From Gemmatimonadota bacterium (GTDB taxonomy: Bacteria; Gemmatimonadota; Gemmatimonadetes; Gemmatimonadales; GWC2-71-9): 64,000 nt of DNA. The notes under the pieces are model-generated. The model was given only the letters and a program-made list of their open reading frames with translations. It ran no database searches and had not been told where the DNA came from. Shown in pieces: positions 45,073 to 52,902 of the stretch; within the stretch, counting starts at the first letter, position 1; each line of letters begins with the position of its first letter. The stretch covers positions 1,755,501 through 1,819,500 of the forward strand of contig JADJOM010000003.1 of assembly GCA_016713785.1 (NCBI GenBank), read 5' to 3'. The position numbers were made by a program, and so were the translations under genes.

Positions 45073-48000
45073 ATGCCTCGGCCTGCCTCGTCTTTCCGGC
45101 TCCCAATCTGGATCCTGGCCCTCACCGGGCTCTCACTCGGCGCTGCCGCCGGCCTCCAGGGCCAGGACCAGCGCCCCCTGCGGTCCCGCCTGGTCCATTA
45201 CCCCGTCGACAGCCTCCTGGGCCAGCGGGGGGACACCGCCCTCGGCGTGATCCGGGCGGGCAGCGGCGACGGCCTGTTCGAGGGGGCTCGCGGCCGGGCC
45301 ACCAACGGCGATCGGTATCTGGGGGCGGTGACGGTGCGGCTGCTGGGACCCGACTCCGCGGTGGTGCAGGTGGTCATGGTACCCGGGGCCGGCCTCCGGC
45401 TGGAGCGGCTGAACCTAGTGGCGCTCCCCACCCGGCTGCCGACCCCGCCCCGCGCCGGGATCCTGACGGACCTCATGGAATTGGGGATCGAGTTCGTCGG
45501 GCTCTCGCGGCAGGACTTCCTCCCCCGCCGGCAGATCCTGCGGCTGGATGGGGACTCGCTGGAGCGGGTGATGCTCGACAGCATGACCGCGGACATCCAC
45601 GAGACGGCGGACTTCGTCCGCGACATGTTCGACTCCACCAGCGACCTCAAGCGGGTCCGGGCGGCGGGCCGCTACCAGGGACGGTCGGCCTTCCGGGTGA
45701 TGGAGACGGCCACCCCGGCCGACGTGCGCCGGTTCCTCGTCTTCGTCCGGTCGTGGCCCGGCAAGTACATGGGCAAGCGGTGGAAGATCAACGAGACCTT
45801 CGCCACCTGGCTCATCAACGACGCGCCCTTCGGCCAGGACGACCTCCGCGACAGCCTGCTGGCGCTGCCCACGGCGGCGGCGCGCCGACCGGTGGTGCTG
45901 GCCCACGCGGGGGACATCCGGAACAACTTCCTGACCTGGTGGAACAACGACGCCGCCGAGGCCGTGCGGGGGAGCCGCCTGGCCGAGGCGCGGCGGCTGA
46001 GCACGCTGGCGTACGAGGTGGCGGTCGTGCTCGGGGACACCGCCAACCAGGGGTGGTCGGAGCTGCGGCGGGCCCAGCTGCTCGAAGCCGAGGAGAAGTT
46101 CGACGAGGCGATTGCGGCGAACCGCGCGGCGCTGGCGCTGTTCCGCGCGGCGCGCGAGTGGCAGGGCGCCGGCTATGCCGCGGACAACATCGGGGACATC
46201 CAGCTCCGGCTGAGCCGGGGCGCGGAGGGGCTGGCCTCGTACGACTCCGCCATCGTGGCCAAGCGCGCCTGGCTCGGCGCCGACTCGACCGGCATTGCGC
46301 TGCAGCGGCTGGGCCAGTCGATGATGGGGCGCGGCCGGGCGCTGGAGAAGCTGGGCCGGTGGGACGACGCGCTGGCCGCCCTGGCAGAGGCGGAACGGAT
46401 GTTCGCCGGCGCGAGTACCGAAACCGCCGCCCGGGACGAGGCCGACGCGCGCGCCCGCCAGGCCAGCATTCACGGCAACCGGGGCGACTACGCCCGCGCC
46501 ATCGCCACCTACCGGACCACGCTGCAGTTCTATCGGGACCTGCTCGACCGCGAGGGCGAGGCCGACCAGCTCGACAACATCGCCTACAACCTCTCCCGCC
46601 TGGGGGAGCACCGCGCGGCGATCGCGCTGTGGGACACCGCGCGCACGCTGCACCAGCAGACCGGCAACCCGGGGGATGCCGCCTACGCGTTGTCCCAGAT
46701 CGGGCAGTCGCGCTGGACGCTGGGCGACTTTCCGGGCGCCATCGCCGCGCACCAGGAGGCGGTGGCCCTGCGGCGCCAGGCCGGCAACCGCAGCGGGGCG
46801 GCGTACTCGCTCCGCAAGCTCGGGGCGCTGTTCCGCGACTCCGGCGATCCGGCCCGCGGCCTCGCCTATCTGGACAGCGCGGCGGTGCTCTACCACGACG
46901 CGCAGGACCCCGCGGGCGAGGCCGAGGTCCGCAATGAGCTCGGCGACCTCTACTCCTCGCAGGCGGACTACCCGGCGGCGATCGCCACCTACCGGACCGG
47001 GCTGGAGGTACAGCGGCGGCTCGGACTCACCGCCGACGCGGCGGCCACCCTCTACGACATCGGGGAGGCCTGCTACGCCCAGGAGCGGTGGGACTGCGCG
47101 CTGGAGACCTACCGCGAGGCGCTGGCGCTCTACCGCCAGACGGGAGACATGGTGGGCCAGGCCAAGTCGCTGTCCAACCTGGGGCTCGTCGCCGAGAACC
47201 TGCGCCAGCCCGCGGCCGTGGTGGATTCCTTCTACCGGGAAGGGATGGTGCTCGCCACCCGCTCGGGGAGCAAGACCGACATCGCCTGGCTGGAGTACGC
47301 CGTGGGCCGGCGCTACCGCGCCGCGAACGCGCTCGACAGCGCCGCCGCCGCCTTTGGCCGCGCCCGCGAACTCTACCGGCAGGTCAACGACGCGGGCTGG
47401 ACGGCGCGGGTGGACGTGGCGCGGGGGGACCTCGCGACCTTCCGCGGGGACTTCCGCGCCGCCGCCACCCTGCTCAACGACGCCGCGGCGCGGGCCGATT
47501 CGGCCCGGGACCGGAAGGGCCTGGCGGACGCGCTCTCCTCCCTGAGCTGGCTGGCCACGCTGCAGGGAAACTACGCCGAGGCCACCCGGATCGAGGAGCG
47601 GAGCCTGGCCCTCAGCGAAGAGGTCCGCAACGGCTGGGGGATCGCGCGTTCCTACGTGGGCCTCGGCAACATCCAGAACGAGCTCGGCGACTACCAGGAG
47701 GCCATCCGGTTCTACCACCTGGCCGACAGCCTGCACGCGGCGGGGAACCGCGCCGAGGCGCGGGCCACCCCGGTCAACAACATCGGCACCATCTACTTCT
47801 GGCAGCGCGACTACGAGCACGCCATCCCGCAGTTCGAGGAGGCGCTGCGGCTGCTGGCCACCGCCGGCCCCGACGCCGACGTTGGCGATGCCCCGGCGAC
47901 CTACACCACCAACCTCGGCGAGGTCTACTACGAGCAGGGGCGGTACGCCGAGGCCGAGCCGAAGCTCCGGTCCGGCCTGGCGCTCGCGGAGCGGGCCGGC

Positions 48001-49857
48001 TCGGTGCGGATCGCGTCGAGCGCGCGGACCATCCTGGGGAAGCTCTACGCCGCCACGGACCGCGTCGACGACGCCGACCGCGAGCTGCGCCTGGCGGACA
48101 GCCTGGTCCGCGCGGCGGGGCTCCGGGCGGACGCCGCCGCGATCGCCACGCAGCGCGGCCGGCTGGCCGAGCGCCGGGGCGACCGGCCCGCGGCCGGCCG
48201 GTACTACACCCTCGCGGCCGACAGCGCCCGCGCCATCGGCGCCACCAAGCTCCTGTGGGAGCCGCTGTTCTACCTGGGCCGGCTGCAGCTGGCCCAGGGC
48301 GACTCGGCCGGGGCGCTGGGCCGCCTTGAGGAGGCGACGAAGGTGCTGGAGGCGCTGCGGGCCCGGGTGGTCGGGGGGCAGGACGCGCAGAAGCGCTTCT
48401 CCTCCGGCGCGGACTACGACCAGGCGTACGAACTGCTGGTGGGGCTGCTGGTGCGCCGGGGCGACGTGGGACGGGCGCTGGCCGTGCTCGACCGCAGCAA
48501 CAGCGAGGAGCTGCGCAGCCGGTTCCGCGCCCTCGGCGTCCGGCTCAGCGACTCCACCGAGGCGCGCACCCTGGCCCAGGAGCGCGAGCTCAAGGCGCGG
48601 GTGGACGGCATCGAGGCCCAGATCGCGGCCGTGCGCGCCGCCCCGGCCGCGGGCCAGCAGCAGGCGCAGCTGCGGGCGCTCGACAGCATCCGGACCATCG
48701 CCGACAGCCAGTACCTCTCGTTCGTCTACGGCATGGCGGAGGCGCAGCCCGACCTGCGGGAGCTGGCCAGCATCAACCTGACCGACCTGCCCACCGCCAA
48801 CGCCGAGCTGCCCCGGGACGTGGCGCTGCTGACCTACCTCCCCGGCGCGAAGGAGCTGTACGTCTTCGTGGCCACCACCGACACCGTGGTGGCGCGGGTG
48901 GTGCCCATCGGCCGCGACGAGCTGACCCGGCGGGTGGAGCAGCTGGTGGCGCTCTCCCGGGTGCCCGGCGATGCCAGCCTGCCCAATCGCGCGGGCGCGG
49001 CCGGCCAGGCGGGCCCGGCCCCGACCGGCGACCCCCTGGCGCTGGCCGCGGAACTGTACCAGATCCTCGTGGCGCCGGCGCTGCCCGTGATCGGCGCCCG
49101 TCCCCGGCTGGCCATCGTGCCCAGCGGCGCGCTGCTCTACCTGCCGTTCCAGATCCTCGGCACCCCCGACGGCAAGGGCGGCTTCCGCCGCCTCGCGGAT
49201 GAGCGCACCGTCTTCTACGAGACCGACCTCACCATCCGTCCCGCGGCGCGCGGGCCGCGGCCGGCGGTGCGCCTGGCGGCGTTCGGGCCCGCGGACTCGC
49301 TGCTCACCAGCGCGGAGCGGGAGGTGGGCGACCTCAAGCGGCTCTTCCCCACGGCGCAGGTGTACACCCGGCGCGACGCGAACGAGCGCGCCGCCAAGAC
49401 CCTGGGCCCGCAGTTCACGGTGATCCACTTTGCCACCCACGGCAACCTGGACTACAAGCGGTTCAGCGACAGCTACCTGAGCCTCTATCCCAGCGCCGAC
49501 GGCAAGGAGGACGGCCGCCTGACCATCACCGAGGTGCTCGGCTCCACCGTGTTCCGCCAGCGCCGGCTGGTGGTGCTGTCGGCGTGCAACACGGCCGTGT
49601 CGAGCAGCGCGGTGCCGGGGTGGCCGCTCAGCCCGGCCACCGCTTTCCTCAAGCGGGGCGCCGACGCGGTGCTCGCCTCGCTCTGGCCGGTGGACGATGC
49701 CGCCACCGAGCTGCTGATCACCGCCTTCTACCGGAACCTCCGGACGATGGACACGGCCACGGCGCTGCGGCAGGCCCAGCAGACCGTCAAGGCGAACCCG
49801 AAGTACGCCCATCCTTACTATTGGGGCGCCTGGGTCCTGGTGGGCGACTGGCGCTGA
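45073..49857 (+). CDS. Giant exported TPR-CHAT protein
   Basis: A 1594-residue protein. It begins with a signal peptide (LPIWILALTGLSLGAAAG). An N-terminal domain of about 300 residues that I do not recognise follows, then a long array of TPR repeats (about 310-1130, with patterns such as ALETYREALALYRQTGD). A helical linker leads to a C-terminal CHAT protease domain (about 1240-1594) with catalytic H1456 (HFATHGNLDY) and C1505 (VVLSACNTAV). CHAT domains are caspase/separase relatives. The TPR array probably senses or recruits a partner. It is divergent from the two caspase-like genes. The start is ATG 45073, preceded by AGGGA. Confidence 0.88.
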   Translation: MPRPASSFRLPIWILALTGLSLGAAAGLQGQDQRPLRSRLVHYPVDSLLGQRGDTALGVIRAGSGDGLFEGARGRATNGDRYLGAVTVRLLGPDSAVVQVVMVPGAGLRLERLNLVALPTRLPTPPRAGILTDLMELGIEFVGLSRQDFLPRRQILRLDGDSLERVMLDSMTADIHETADFVRDMFDSTSDLKRVRAAGRYQGRSAFRVMETATPADVRRFLVFVRSWPGKYMGKRWKINETFATWLINDAPFGQDDLRDSLLALPTAAARRPVVLAHAGDIRNNFLTWWNNDAAEAVRGSRLAEARRLSTLAYEVAVVLGDTANQGWSELRRAQLLEAEEKFDEAIAANRAALALFRAAREWQGAGYAADNIGDIQLRLSRGAEGLASYDSAIVAKRAWLGADSTGIALQRLGQSMMGRGRALEKLGRWDDALAALAEAERMFAGASTETAARDEADARARQASIHGNRGDYARAIATYRTTLQFYRDLLDREGEADQLDNIAYNLSRLGEHRAAIALWDTARTLHQQTGNPGDAAYALSQIGQSRWTLGDFPGAIAAHQEAVALRRQAGNRSGAAYSLRKLGALFRDSGDPARGLAYLDSAAVLYHDAQDPAGEAEVRNELGDLYSSQADYPAAIATYRTGLEVQRRLGLTADAAATLYDIGEACYAQERWDCALETYREALALYRQTGDMVGQAKSLSNLGLVAENLRQPAAVVDSFYREGMVLATRSGSKTDIAWLEYAVGRRYRAANALDSAAAAFGRARELYRQVNDAGWTARVDVARGDLATFRGDFRAAATLLNDAAARADSARDRKGLADALSSLSWLATLQGNYAEATRIEERSLALSEEVRNGWGIARSYVGLGNIQNELGDYQEAIRFYHLADSLHAAGNRAEARATPVNNIGTIYFWQRDYEHAIPQFEEALRLLATAGPDADVGDAPATYTTNLGEVYYEQGRYAEAEPKLRSGLALAERAGSVRIASSARTILGKLYAATDRVDDADRELRLADSLVRAAGLRADAAAIATQRGRLAERRGDRPAAGRYYTLAADSARAIGATKLLWEPLFYLGRLQLAQGDSAGALGRLEEATKVLEALRARVVGGQDAQKRFSSGADYDQAYELLVGLLVRRGDVGRALAVLDRSNSEELRSRFRALGVRLSDSTEARTLAQERELKARVDGIEAQIAAVRAAPAAGQQQAQLRALDSIRTIADSQYLSFVYGMAEAQPDLRELASINLTDLPTANAELPRDVALLTYLPGAKELYVFVATTDTVVARVVPIGRDELTRRVEQLVALSRVPGDASLPNRAGAAGQAGPAPTGDPLALAAELYQILVAPALPVIGARPRLAIVPSGALLYLPFQILGTPDGKGGFRRLADERTVFYETDLTIRPAARGPRPAVRLAAFGPADSLLTSAEREVGDLKRLFPTAQVYTRRDANERAAKTLGPQFTVIHFATHGNLDYKRFSDSYLSLYPSADGKEDGRLTITEVLGSTVFRQRRLVVLSACNTAVSSSAVPGWPLSPATAFLKRGADAVLASLWPVDDAATELLITAFYRNLRTMDTATALRQAQQTVKANPKYAHPYYWGAWVLVGDWR

Positions 49858-49869
49858 GGCACCCTAGCG

Positions 49870-49910
49870 CCCCGCCGCCCCCGGCCCGACATTAGGCTCC
49901 GGCGGCGGGG
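49870..49910. terminator. Possible hairpin after the TPR-CHAT gene
   Basis: CCCCGCCGCC and GGCGGCGGGG form a perfect 10-bp stem but with a 21-base loop, which makes it a weak terminator candidate. It begins 13 bases after the stop codon. Confidence 0.35.
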
Positions 49911-50029
49911 GACCCCGCCGTGACCGCCCCGTGACCGGCCCCGTCCTCCATTCAGGACCCCCAATGGAGGAACCAAATGCCGCCCCGGCTCGTTGTGGCT
50001 GTGCCCCCTCCCCGGACGGGAGGGTCCCT

Positions 50030-50878
50030 ATGACGCCCATCCCTGATCCCCGCGCCTCGCGCGCCACCACCGGGTTTGCCCGCCGAGAGATCGGCACCCC
50101 CTACCCCAGCTTCCCGGCCCTGCTGCCGGACGGCGAGGTGGTCGCGGGGCGTTATAGGGTGCGGTTCGCCCGCTCGGTCGAGGACCTCGACGCCATCCAG
50201 CGGCTGCGGTTCGCGATCTTCAACCTGGAGCTGGGCGAGGGGCTCGACAGCGCCTTCCAGACCGGCCGCGACGAGGACGCCCTCGACGCGCACTTCCACC
50301 ACCTGCTGATCGCCTGTGGCGAGACCGGCGAGATCGTGGGCACCTACCGCCTGCAGACCGCCGAGATGGCCGAGCGCCGCGCGGGGTTCTATTCCGCCGG
50401 GGAGTTCGACCTGGGCGGCCTGCCGCGGGACTACCTGGCGCAGGCGGTGGAGGTGGGCCGCGCCTGCGTGGCGCGCGGGCACCGGAACGGCCGGGTGCTC
50501 AACCTGCTGTGGCGCGGGCTGGCGCTCTACCTGCTGTGGAACCGCAAGCGCTATCTCTTCGGCTGCTGCTCGCTGACCTCGCAGGATCCGGCGCTCGGCC
50601 AGGCCACCATGCGGCAGCTGGCGCGCGACGGGCACGTGCACCCGACGCTGCTGGCGCCACCGCTCCCCGGGCTGGGCTGCGAGGCTGCCGACCCGGCCGC
50701 GGTCGCCGCGGCGCCGGTGCACATTCCGCCCCTGTTCGCGAGCTACCTCAACCTGGGCGCCAAGATCTTCGGACCCCCGGCGATCGACCGCGAGTTCAAG
50801 ACGATCGACTTCCTGGTCTCGCTCGACGCCCTGGCGCTCGACCCGCACAGCTACCGTTTCTTCTTCCGGCGGGGCTGA
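50030..50878 (+). CDS. olsB: OlsB-like ornithine N-acyltransferase (GNAT fold)
   Basis: A 282-residue acyltransferase of the hemolysin/OlsB GNAT family. Conserved stretches include VRFARSVEDLDAIQRLRFAIFN, then EVGRACVARGHRNGRVLNLLW and LFGCCSLTSQD. OlsB transfers a 3-hydroxyacyl group from acyl carrier protein to ornithine, the first step of ornithine lipids. ATG 50030 follows GGGAGGG. The next gene is a PlsC-like O-acyltransferase 4 bases downstream, the expected olsB-olsA pair. Acyl-homoserine-lactone-synthase-like enzymes share this fold, but the gene pairing favours OlsB. Confidence 0.7.
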   Translation: MTPIPDPRASRATTGFARREIGTPYPSFPALLPDGEVVAGRYRVRFARSVEDLDAIQRLRFAIFNLELGEGLDSAFQTGRDEDALDAHFHHLLIACGETGEIVGTYRLQTAEMAERRAGFYSAGEFDLGGLPRDYLAQAVEVGRACVARGHRNGRVLNLLWRGLALYLLWNRKRYLFGCCSLTSQDPALGQATMRQLARDGHVHPTLLAPPLPGLGCEAADPAAVAAAPVHIPPLFASYLNLGAKIFGPPAIDREFKTIDFLVSLDALALDPHSYRFFFRRG

Positions 50879-50882
50879 ACGG

Positions 50883-51638
50883 GTGCGGGGGCCGGTGCGG
50901 CTGACCCTGTTGGCCCTGCTCACGGGCGCGACGATCGGGAGCTGGGCGGTGCTCACGCTGCTGGTGGCGCCGGTGGCGGGCGCGCGCCGGGCGGTCCGGC
51001 GCGGGGCGTTGCGCGCCTGGGGACGCCTGGGGACGCGGATCCTCGGCATCCGGCTGGCGGTGGAGGGGCGGCCTCCCGCGGCGCCCTTCTACCTGGTGTC
51101 GAACCACCTGGGCTACCTCGACATCCTGGTCTACGCCGCGCTGTCGCCGGTGCGCTTCGTGGCCAAGCGCGAGGTCCGGCGGTGGCCGCTGGTCGGGGCG
51201 GCGGCGGCGGCGATGGGGACGATCTTCATCGACCGCGAGGTGAAGCGCGACGCCGTGCGCACCCTGGATGCGATGGCGGAGGCGATCGCCCAGGGCGACG
51301 GCGTGCTGGTCTTCGCGGAGGCCACCAGCACCGCGGGGCATGGGGTCCTGCCGTTTCGGCCGGCGCTGCTCGAGTGGGCCGCGCGCACCGGGCACCCGGT
51401 GCACTACGCCAGCATCGCGTACGCGACACCGCCGGGCGGGCCGCCGGCGCACCTGGCGGTGTGCTGGTGGGGCGAGATGACGTTCGGCGATCACCTGGCG
51501 GCGCTGGCGCGCCTCCCCTGGGTGGCGGCGACGGTGCGCTTCGGCGCGGCACCGATCGCGGAGCAGGACCGGAAACGGCTGGCGGGCCGGCTGCACGCGG
51601 CAGTCTCGGCCCAGTTCATCCCTGTTGTCGTGGAGTGA
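50883..51638 (+). CDS. olsA: PlsC-family acyltransferase, OlsA-like
   Basis: A 251-residue membrane-associated acyltransferase. A hydrophobic N-terminal helix is followed by the HX4D catalytic motif in SNHLGYLD and a glycerol-binding-type motif FAEATST in place of FPEGTRS. Cellular role: O-acylation of a lyso-lipid at the inner membrane, probably converting lyso-ornithine lipid to ornithine lipid given the adjacent OlsB-like gene. If the pairing is misleading, it could be a lysophosphatidate acyltransferase. It starts at GTG. Confidence 0.78.
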   Translation: MRGPVRLTLLALLTGATIGSWAVLTLLVAPVAGARRAVRRGALRAWGRLGTRILGIRLAVEGRPPAAPFYLVSNHLGYLDILVYAALSPVRFVAKREVRRWPLVGAAAAAMGTIFIDREVKRDAVRTLDAMAEAIAQGDGVLVFAEATSTAGHGVLPFRPALLEWAARTGHPVHYASIAYATPPGGPPAHLAVCWWGEMTFGDHLAALARLPWVAATVRFGAAPIAEQDRKRLAGRLHAAVSAQFIPVVVE

Positions 51639-51640
51639 GG

Positions 51641-52177
51641 ATGCCGGAGCGACTCGAAGCGGTGGCGGGCAATCTGATCGTGCTGGAGCAGGCGATCGCG
51701 GCGCTGCGCCGGCTGGACGACGCCACGTACGCCGGCGGCGGCGCGGCCCCCGGGATCTCGCCCGTGGGCGTGCACTTCCGCCACGTCTTCGACCATTACC
51801 AGGCCTTCCTGGCGGGCCTCGCCGCGGGGGCCATCGACTACGATGCCCGGACGCGCCAGGTCCCGCTCGAGACCGACCGCGCCCTGGCCCTGGCCACGGC
51901 GCTCGGCTACCTGGGCGACCTGGCCCGCCTGCCGTCCGAGATCGCCAGCCGGCCGGTGCGGGTGACGCTCCGGAGCGTGGCGGGGAGCGGCAGCGAGCCC
52001 GACTGGAGCGACTCGAGCGTCAAGCGCGAGCTGCAGTTCCTGGTGAGCCACACGGTGCACCACTACGCGCTGATCAAGGAGCTGCTGCGGCGCGAGGGCT
52101 TCGACCCGGGCGCCGAGTTCGGCGTGGCCCCCTCCACGCTGCAGGCGCGCGACCGCGAGACGGCATGTGCACGGTGA
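51641..52177 (+). CDS. DinB-like metal-binding four-helix protein
   Basis: A 178-residue helical protein. Histidines in GVHFRHVFDHYQ and HTVHHYALIKE are spaced as the three-His metal site of the DinB/YfiT family. Such proteins bind Zn or Ni and include thiol-S-transferases (bacillithiol, mycothiol) and many unknowns. ATG 51641 comes 2 bases after the olsA stop. It overlaps the next gene by 13 bases, so it is co-translated in the olsBA transcript. The reaction is unknown. Confidence 0.7.
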   Translation: MPERLEAVAGNLIVLEQAIAALRRLDDATYAGGGAAPGISPVGVHFRHVFDHYQAFLAGLAAGAIDYDARTRQVPLETDRALALATALGYLGDLARLPSEIASRPVRVTLRSVAGSGSEPDWSDSSVKRELQFLVSHTVHHYALIKELLRREGFDPGAEFGVAPSTLQARDRETACAR

Positions 52178-52902
52178 GCTGGCTGCCGGCCGCCGGCGGA
52201 TACACCCTCTGCTTCAATCGCGATGAGCGGCACACCCGCGGCCCGGCGCTTCCGCCGGAGCGGCGGGCGGCGTCGGGGCGGGTGTTCCTCGCCCCCTTCG
52301 ACAGCGACCATGGCGGAACCTGGCTCGCGGTGAACGACGGCGGCCTCACCCTGGGACTGCTCAACCGCTACGGTCCCGGGGCGGTGGTGACGGCCGGGCC
52401 GGCGCGAAGCCGCGGCCTGGTGATCCTCGGCCTCATCGCCGCGGCGGACGTGGCCGGGGCGCTGCAGGCGCTGGAACGCTCGGACCTGCGTCGCACCCCC
52501 CCGTTCCTGCTGGTGGCGCTCGAGCCGGACCGGCCGCCGCGGATCGCGGAGTGGGACGGGGCCGCGCTCGCCATGGCCACGCACCACGCGCCGGGCCTGC
52601 TGCTCACCAGCTCGGCGGTCACGGCGCCGGAGGTGGCCGCGTCCCGGCGCGCCCAGTTCGCCGCGGCGGCGCCCGGCACGGCCGCGGAGCTGGCGGCGCT
52701 GCACCGGAGCCATCACCCGGACCGTGGCAAGCGCTCGGTCTGCATGCACCGGGAGGATGCCGAGACGCGCAGCTTCTCGCAGGTGACGGTGACTCCCGAC
52801 CGGGTTACCCTCCTGCATGTGCCCGATGCCCCCTGCCGCGGCCTGCCCCTCCCGCCGCTCACGCTGGATCGCCGCGCCCTCCCCTGCCCCGCGCCTGAGT
52901 GA
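52165..52902 (+). CDS. TANGO2/NRDE-family protein
   Basis: A 245-residue protein beginning MCTVSWLP, so Cys2 becomes the N-terminal residue after Met removal, as in Ntn-hydrolase-like members. The diagnostic NRDE motif is present in CFNRDERHTRG, followed by GGTWLAVND. TANGO2 homologues are linked to heme handling and membrane-lipid homeostasis in eukaryotes and some bacteria. No precise function is established here. It lies between the DinB-like gene and the large fusion gene, overlapping both. Confidence 0.82.
   Translation: MCTVSWLPAAGGYTLCFNRDERHTRGPALPPERRAASGRVFLAPFDSDHGGTWLAVNDGGLTLGLLNRYGPGAVVTAGPARSRGLVILGLIAAADVAGALQALERSDLRRTPPFLLVALEPDRPPRIAEWDGAALAMATHHAPGLLLTSSAVTAPEVAASRRAQFAAAAPGTAAELAALHRSHHPDRGKRSVCMHREDAETRSFSQVTVTPDRVTLLHVPDAPCRGLPLPPLTLDRRALPCPAPE

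Noticed and set aside
45415..49812. 1465-codon minus-strand frame opposite the TPR-CHAT gene
   Set aside because: Antisense shadow of a clear TPR-CHAT protein; composition is dominated by Arg, Gly, His and Val without motifs.
40551..49857. Type III-E craspase-like (gRAMP/TPR-CHAT) CRISPR system
   Set aside because: The TPR-CHAT protein here has a signal peptide and there is no Cas7-like effector or CRISPR array nearby.
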